A stretch of 64,000 bases of DNA from Pseudoalteromonas sp. XMcav2-N (GTDB taxonomy: Bacteria > Pseudomonadota > Gammaproteobacteria > Enterobacterales > Alteromonadaceae), in NCBI RefSeq assembly GCF_024124545.1, contig NZ_JAMXSF010000011.1:114829-178828 (forward strand), given 5' to 3'. The notes under the pieces are model-generated. The model saw nothing but the letters and a program-made list of their open reading frames with translations, had not been told where the DNA came from and made no database searches. Below, one piece after another: positions 60,420 through 64,000 of the stretch. How positions within the stretch are numbered: the stretch's first letter is position 1; the number at the start of each line of letters is the position of its first letter. A program made the translations under genes and the position numbers.

Positions 60420-62510
60420 ATGAAAATGGTATCTAAAAAAGTAACAGAAAAACGGGCTGCTTCAGCCCACCTTCTCTCTCTGGGCGCACGTATTGTTCGT
60501 GCAACGTTACCCGTTTTTTTATGTAGTTTACCCTTTCTCAGCCAAGCGCACACCCCCCTCAAAACCGACAACGAGTTTATGGTTAATAGCTATACACAAG
60601 GAAGCCAAAGTTCACCTGTGCTAAGCCGACTCAACGATGGCAAATTCGCTGCAGTTTGGCAAAGTGCTGGGCAGGACGGCAGTGGCAGTGGTATTTACGC
60701 TCAGCTTTACGACACAGCAGGCACTCCTATTGGCGTAGAGTTCCGTGTTAATACAACTACCTTCGATTCTCAGACATCACCTAGCCTGGCCACACTCAAT
60801 GATGGTAGCTTCGTGGTTGTATGGAGAAACAGTTCAGATGGCGGCCCTGGAGGCGAAACTATTTCTGCACAACGTTTTGACGAAAACGGGAGCAAATTAG
60901 GCAGTGAAATACGTGTGCAATCTAGCCCCGCAGAGTATATTGAAAACGTGTCAATCGCCCCGCTAGACAATGGCGGCTTTGTTGTTGGCTGGGGACAAAT
61001 GCAGTTTGGCTATCGCACCTACGCACAGGTTTATAATGCTGATGGCTCCACCGCAGGCTCAAAAATCACGGGTAAATCGGACTCCCGTGACGCCCAAGTT
61101 GTCGCTACCCAAGGTGGTTTTATGCTAATAGCGCATGAATCCAATCGCTTGTTTGGTCAGCGCTACCTGGTAAGTGGAGAAACCAATGGCACTGAGTTTT
61201 TCATCAGTGAGAACAGTGGCTATTCACAGTCAGGCGCCACAATCAGTCGCTTGAGCAACAATGATTTGCTCATTGCCTGGGAAAGTTTGAACCAAGATGG
61301 CAGCAGTTTTGGCGTCTATGCAAGACGATTCAATGCGGATGCGACAACCCAAGGTGCTGAATTCAGAGTCAATACAGTTACTCAGAATGGGCAGTTTAAT
61401 CCTACAAGCACTCCTCTGGAAAATGGTGGTTATGTTATTAGCTGGCAAAGCTCAGAGCAAGATGGTAGCCAGGAAGGCATTTATGCGCAGGCTTTTAACA
61501 GCGATGACAGTCGCAATGGTAGTGAGTTTTTAGTCAATTCAACGACCGAAAACCGTCAGATTGTCCCCGCCATAAGTGCAATCAGTAACAATGATTTTGT
61601 TGTCAGCTGGAGCGGTAGACTGGCATCAGGTGACTACAACATTTACGCACAGAGGTTCCAACTTGAAGCAGTACAAGCCAATACCATGACACTCTCCATG
61701 CCTCAGTCCACAGTGCTGCAAGGCGATGTTGTCACACTGCCCCTACAAGTATCAGGTACTGATATTTATGGCGTAGATGCCGTCGTCAGCCTAAGTGACA
61801 CCACCAAAGCCCGTATCTCTGGCGGGGAATATGGCGAGTTTCTGCCGTCGGATGAACGTTTGTCCGTGCCTATGGGTATCAGCGACAACCAATGGGATGG
61901 CGCACTGGCACTGATGGCCCCGGCCACCGCCAAGTCGGGCGAAGGCGACTTTGCCGCTGTCACTCTGATTGCCGAGCAAGCGGGTAACGTTAACCTGACA
62001 CTGCAAGCGCAAATGACCGACCAGCAAGGCAATTACCTGCTACAAAGCAGTACCGACTACACATTCACCATCGCAGAATCCGTCACCTTAACGGGTAATA
62101 TTTCCAACCTGAGCACGGCTGGCGACTTCGTCTTTGTCACGCTCTTAATCAACGGACAGCGCGTCACCATCAACCCGGATGGCAGCTTCTCTGTGCGCGT
62201 TGGCCTGGGTGACGTCACTATGACGTTGAGTGCTCCGGGATATCTCGCGGCCGAAAAGCAAGTCAACCTGACTACGGGTCAGGCCGATATCGACTTTGGT
62301 CAGATCAACCTGGTGGGTGGTGACAGCAATGGTGACAACCAAATCGACATTGCCGACCTGACCTTACTGCTGGGGGCTTATCGCTCTGTTGAAGGCCACC
62401 AAAATGGCTATGTGATGGCCGCCGACTTTAACCGCGACGGCGCTATCAACCTGCGGGATTTAACCCTGCTGGGTGCCAATTTTGGTAAACAAGGACCACA
62501 AAGCTGGTAA
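60420..62510 (+). CDS. Secreted protein: seven-repeat beta-propeller, cohesin-like module, regulatory-like module and type I dockerin
   Basis: 696 aa with AAGGAACTGACA before the ATG. Export segment at residues ~25-45 (IVRATLPVFLCSLPFLSQAH). Residues ~50-420 contain seven repeats of ~50 aa of the form P-x-I/V-S-x-L-x-N/D-G-x-F/Y-V-V/I-x-W ... I-Y-A-Q-x-F/Y ... G-x-E-F-x-V-N, consistent with a seven-bladed propeller. Residues ~420-553 resemble a cohesin (VVTLPLQVSGTDIYGVDAVV, GEYGEFLPSDERL, SGEGDFAAVTLIA). Residues ~555-632 are carboxypeptidase-regulatory-like. Residues ~633-696 are a type I dockerin with two complete EF-hand-like loops (DSNGDNQIDIAD and DFNRDGAINLRD). The product should be exported and calcium-dependent. 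A cohesin-like gene follows 62 bp later. Confidence 0.85.
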   Translation: MKMVSKKVTEKRAASAHLLSLGARIVRATLPVFLCSLPFLSQAHTPLKTDNEFMVNSYTQGSQSSPVLSRLNDGKFAAVWQSAGQDGSGSGIYAQLYDTAGTPIGVEFRVNTTTFDSQTSPSLATLNDGSFVVVWRNSSDGGPGGETISAQRFDENGSKLGSEIRVQSSPAEYIENVSIAPLDNGGFVVGWGQMQFGYRTYAQVYNADGSTAGSKITGKSDSRDAQVVATQGGFMLIAHESNRLFGQRYLVSGETNGTEFFISENSGYSQSGATISRLSNNDLLIAWESLNQDGSSFGVYARRFNADATTQGAEFRVNTVTQNGQFNPTSTPLENGGYVISWQSSEQDGSQEGIYAQAFNSDDSRNGSEFLVNSTTENRQIVPAISAISNNDFVVSWSGRLASGDYNIYAQRFQLEAVQANTMTLSMPQSTVLQGDVVTLPLQVSGTDIYGVDAVVSLSDTTKARISGGEYGEFLPSDERLSVPMGISDNQWDGALALMAPATAKSGEGDFAAVTLIAEQAGNVNLTLQAQMTDQQGNYLLQSSTDYTFTIAESVTLTGNISNLSTAGDFVFVTLLINGQRVTINPDGSFSVRVGLGDVTMTLSAPGYLAAEKQVNLTTGQADIDFGQINLVGGDSNGDNQIDIADLTLLLGAYRSVEGHQNGYVMAADFNRDGAINLRDLTLLGANFGKQGPQSW

Positions 62511-62519
62511 CTAATAAAT

Positions 62520-62547
62520 GGGGTTAGGGTTCAACGCTAACCCCTTT
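62520..62547 (+). terminator. Hairpin between the dockerin gene and the cohesin gene
   Basis: GGGGTTAG-9 nt-CTAACCCC followed by TTT: an 8-bp perfect stem, 25 bp before the start of the cohesin-like gene. It may act as a partial terminator, lowering cohesin expression relative to dockerin protein. Confidence 0.6.
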
Positions 62548-62571
62548 ACATCAATTTTAAGGAGCAACAAG

Positions 62572-63213
62572 ATGAAATATATGATGTGTATTGCCGCGTT
62601 ACTGGTGAGTCTGAGTGCATTTGCAGAGCAAGGACGTATTTACCTCAATACCTCTGATCCGCACATTAAAACCGGCAGCGAGTTTTATGTGGATGTGATG
62701 GTTGAGAGCCTGCCAGAAGTGTATGGCGTACAGCTAACCCTAAACTACGACGCCAGATCCATGACCTTGATTGATCAGGACACTAAAGCAAAAGGCGCTC
62801 AGCTTGAACAGGGCCACTTTCTCAATGAAAAGCACCTGTATACCCTGCGTAACCAGGCAGACTCTCAAAAAGGTCAGATCCAGTATATCGTAAGTCAGGT
62901 CGCTCCGGCAAAAAGCGCGGTTGGTAGTGGGCGCCTCGCCCGGCTCTATTTTACTGCACCAGACAACGCCACCAACACTGAGATCTCAATTCAGAATGCT
63001 GAATTTGGTACCCGCAACGGCGAAAAATATGTGTACGTACCCCTGGCCCCTCTGGCCTTGAGTTTCGATGCCAGCTATCAGGTACAAGATAAGCCTGCCT
63101 CAGGAAATCAGGTCTGGGCATTTGGCTTAGCTGCTGTGGTACTGTTAATTTTATTGGGTGGACTCTTGATGCGCAGACGACCTGCTGCCTCACACGCTAA
63201 TCAGCCAGCTTAG
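62572..63213 (+). CDS. Membrane-anchored cohesin-like protein
   Basis: 213 aa from ATG 62572 with AAGGAGCAACAAG upstream; a frame from 62518 is unlikely. Signal peptide MKYMMCIAALLVSLSAFA. Residues ~20-165 fit a cohesin: IYLNTSDPHIKTGSEFYVDV (strand 1 and 2 with the typical G-x-x-F-x-V), VYGVQLTLNYDARSMTLI, GHFLN, and GSGRLARLYFTAP (the A-x-I-x-F-x-A-type strand). A TM helix at ~181-200 is followed by RRR, so the cohesin domain faces the periplasm, or the outside if processed further. It lies directly after two dockerin genes. Binding to these dockerins is predicted, not shown. Confidence 0.72.
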   Translation: MKYMMCIAALLVSLSAFAEQGRIYLNTSDPHIKTGSEFYVDVMVESLPEVYGVQLTLNYDARSMTLIDQDTKAKGAQLEQGHFLNEKHLYTLRNQADSQKGQIQYIVSQVAPAKSAVGSGRLARLYFTAPDNATNTEISIQNAEFGTRNGEKYVYVPLAPLALSFDASYQVQDKPASGNQVWAFGLAAVVLLILLGGLLMRRRPAASHANQPA

Positions 63214-63227
63214 ATTAAAGCGGCTGA

Positions 63228-63479
63228 TTAACGCTGCTTATACTGTGTCGGGCAATAGCCCCTGGTAACCTCAGCAGGACGTAACTTACAGTGCTTGGTT
63301 GTCCGACCACTCACCCGCTTGCGCCACAATCGAAAACTGGCAGGCTTAAGCTGAGTACGCATCAGCCGGATCAGTGCCGATTCGTTTAATCCAAATTGCT
63401 GCTCAATGGCTTCAAACGGCGTTCTGTCTTCCCACGCCATCTCGATGACTCTTGATTGCTCATCATTCGTTAACTGCAT
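63228..63479 (-). CDS. TIGR03643 family protein (DUF2805-like)
   Basis: 83 aa. The conserved pattern is complete: VIEMAWEDRTPFEAIEQQFG, LNESALIRLMR and the tail FRLWRKRVSGRTTKHCKL. It is a small, basic, HTH-like protein of unknown role. It is convergent with the cohesin gene, with 14 bp between the stops. Confidence 0.88.
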   Translation of the reverse strand: MQLTNDEQSRVIEMAWEDRTPFEAIEQQFGLNESALIRLMRTQLKPASFRLWRKRVSGRTTKHCKLRPAEVTRGYCPTQYKQR

Positions 63480-63639
63480 TATGTGCTCTCAGGACTTGTC
63501 CAGCTTTATTAGTTAGTGACATTACGAGCCAAAAGGCTCTGTGGTTTAGAAAGTTTATGATCTTTTTTATGGGCTGGAGAATTTCGCGGGTTTGCGATAT
63601 TGAAGTAGCAATTCAGTTCAGTACTGTGAAAACAGTGAG

Positions 63640-63730
63640 TGTGAAGTGCTTCCGGCGCGTAACGCGTGTCATCAACATCCATGTCTCGCGTTCGCAAAAA
63701 AAGAGATACTTAATCTTAGGTACGAGTGGA
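63640..63730 (+). repeat. Dispersed repeat element, right-end copy 1
   Basis: It contains TGAAGTGCTTCCGGCGCGTA, ACGCGTGTCATCAACATCC, ATGTCTCGCGTTCGC, AAAAAAAGAGATACTTAATC and TTAGGTACGAGTGGA. It is the best-defined copy of the family also found inverted at 1681-1780. Confidence 0.75.
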
Positions 63731-63736
63731 AACACC

Positions 63737-63805
63737 TCCCTGTGGAGGGTTTCCGGCTCACCCATCCATGGCTGAGCGTTCAGCAAGCTGCGAAGCTTTG
63801 CTTCG
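63737..63805 (+). repeat. Dispersed repeat element, divergent copy 2
   Basis: CTGTGGAGGGTTTCCGGCTC, ACCCATCCATGGCTGAGCG and TTCAGCAAGCTGCGAAGC follow the same order as copy 1 but with many changes. The TTCAGCAAGCTGCGA end matches the left-end copy at 1681-1780 better than the right-end copies. Confidence 0.55.
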
Positions 63806-63839
63806 GTCTATATTAAGCTGCGAGTGGGCACACTTCTTT

Positions 63840-63930
63840 GTGAAGGGCTTCCGGCGCGTAACGCGTGTCATCAACATCCATGTCTCGCGTTCGCAAAAAA
63901 AGAGATACTTAATCTTAGGTACGAGTGGAG
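63840..63930 (+). repeat. Dispersed repeat element, right-end copy 3
   Basis: Nearly identical to the copy at 63640-63730 for about 85 bp (GAAGGGCTTCCGGCGCGTAA through GAGATACTTAATCTTAGG), separated from it by 200 bp start to start. Confidence 0.75.
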
Positions 63931-63940
63931 ACACTTCCTT

Positions 63941-64000
63941 GTGAAGGGCTTCCGGCTCGACATCCATGTCTCGCGTTCGCAAAAAAAGAGATACTTAATC
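63941..64000 (+). repeat. Dispersed repeat element, right-end copy 4 (truncated by window edge)
   Basis: GTGAAGGGCTTCCGGCTCGA followed by CATCCATGTCTCGCG and AAAAAAAGAGATACTTAATC. It lacks the GCGTAACGCGTGTCATCAA segment of the other copies. Confidence 0.7.

Noticed and set aside
63112..63213. GlyGly-CTERM or PEP-CTERM sorting tail on the cohesin protein
   Set aside because: The hydrophobic helix and RRR tail fit in general layout, but no GG (or PEP) motif precedes the helix, so I call only a C-terminal TM anchor.
63509..63982. Short open frames on both strands in the right-end repeat region
   Set aside because: They follow the repeat units and change with them; no protein-like features.

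Overview
The window looks like a chromosomal segment of a marine gammaproteobacterium of the order Alteromonadales, most probably Pseudoalteromonas. This rests on the fldB / xerD-dsbC-recJ-prfB-lysS gene order, on RF2, XerD, FldB and YbiT proteins that read as close relatives of the enterobacterial ones, on moderate GC content, and on many TonB, AraC, sterol-desaturase-type and secreted-protein genes. The genus is an inference from gene order and protein resemblance; I could not run a search.

Layout: 1-1649 holds the end of a MurR/RpiR-type regulator facing a DUF1343 (NamZ-type) muramidase, a peptidoglycan-recycling pair. 1681-2875 is a tRNA operon on the minus strand: tRNA-Ser(GCT), four tRNA-Arg(ACG) and three decayed tRNA-Arg copies, two of them in 151-bp tandem units that each carry a terminator. 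2963-10375 is housekeeping: a small CxxC protein, lysS, prfB with its programmed frameshift, recJ, dsbC, xerD and divergent fldB. 10552-16172 is accessory: a small peptide resembling a RiPP precursor, AraC regulators, an SRPBCC protein overlapping a fatty-acid/sterol hydroxylase, and a lipoprotein metallo-beta-lactamase-fold enzyme behind three phased operator half-sites. 16499-23220 is an alpha-2-macroglobulin / PBP1C operon. 23761-29700 is a MacB/FtsX-type ABC exporter in which a permease pair has been duplicated beside a single ATPase gene.

30081-38701 contains a DUF1993 protein, an unrecognised 477-aa protein, a non-classical chaperone-usher pilus operon with an internal terminator, an AraC regulator and a HAD phosphatase. 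38807-47035 holds ybiT, a secreted FGE-like protein with an FnIII-like and a CBM6-like module, other secreted proteins, and an AGMO-like hydroxylase followed by a DUF1295-type membrane protein. 47086-57190 holds a CadC-like membrane regulator, a YjbR-type protein, an orphan IucB-like acetyltransferase, a large Asp-box (BNR) repeat protein and a TonB receptor behind a Fur-box-like palindrome.

The most interesting part is 57349-63213. An orphan NarL/LuxR response regulator is followed by two paralogous genes encoding seven blade-like repeats, a cohesin-like module, a carboxypeptidase-regulatory-like module and a type I dockerin. After them comes a small gene for a cohesin-like protein with a C-terminal membrane anchor. 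Both paralogues have the same perfect palindrome, ATAGGGGAAATACCCTAT, about 95-120 bp upstream of their starts. The first paralogue is broken by a TGA codon and an 8-bp tandem duplication. I read this as a minimal non-cellulosomal cohesin-dockerin assembly under its own two-component output regulator. The right end (63640-64000) carries copies of a repeat that also occurs, inverted, beside the tRNA array at the left end.
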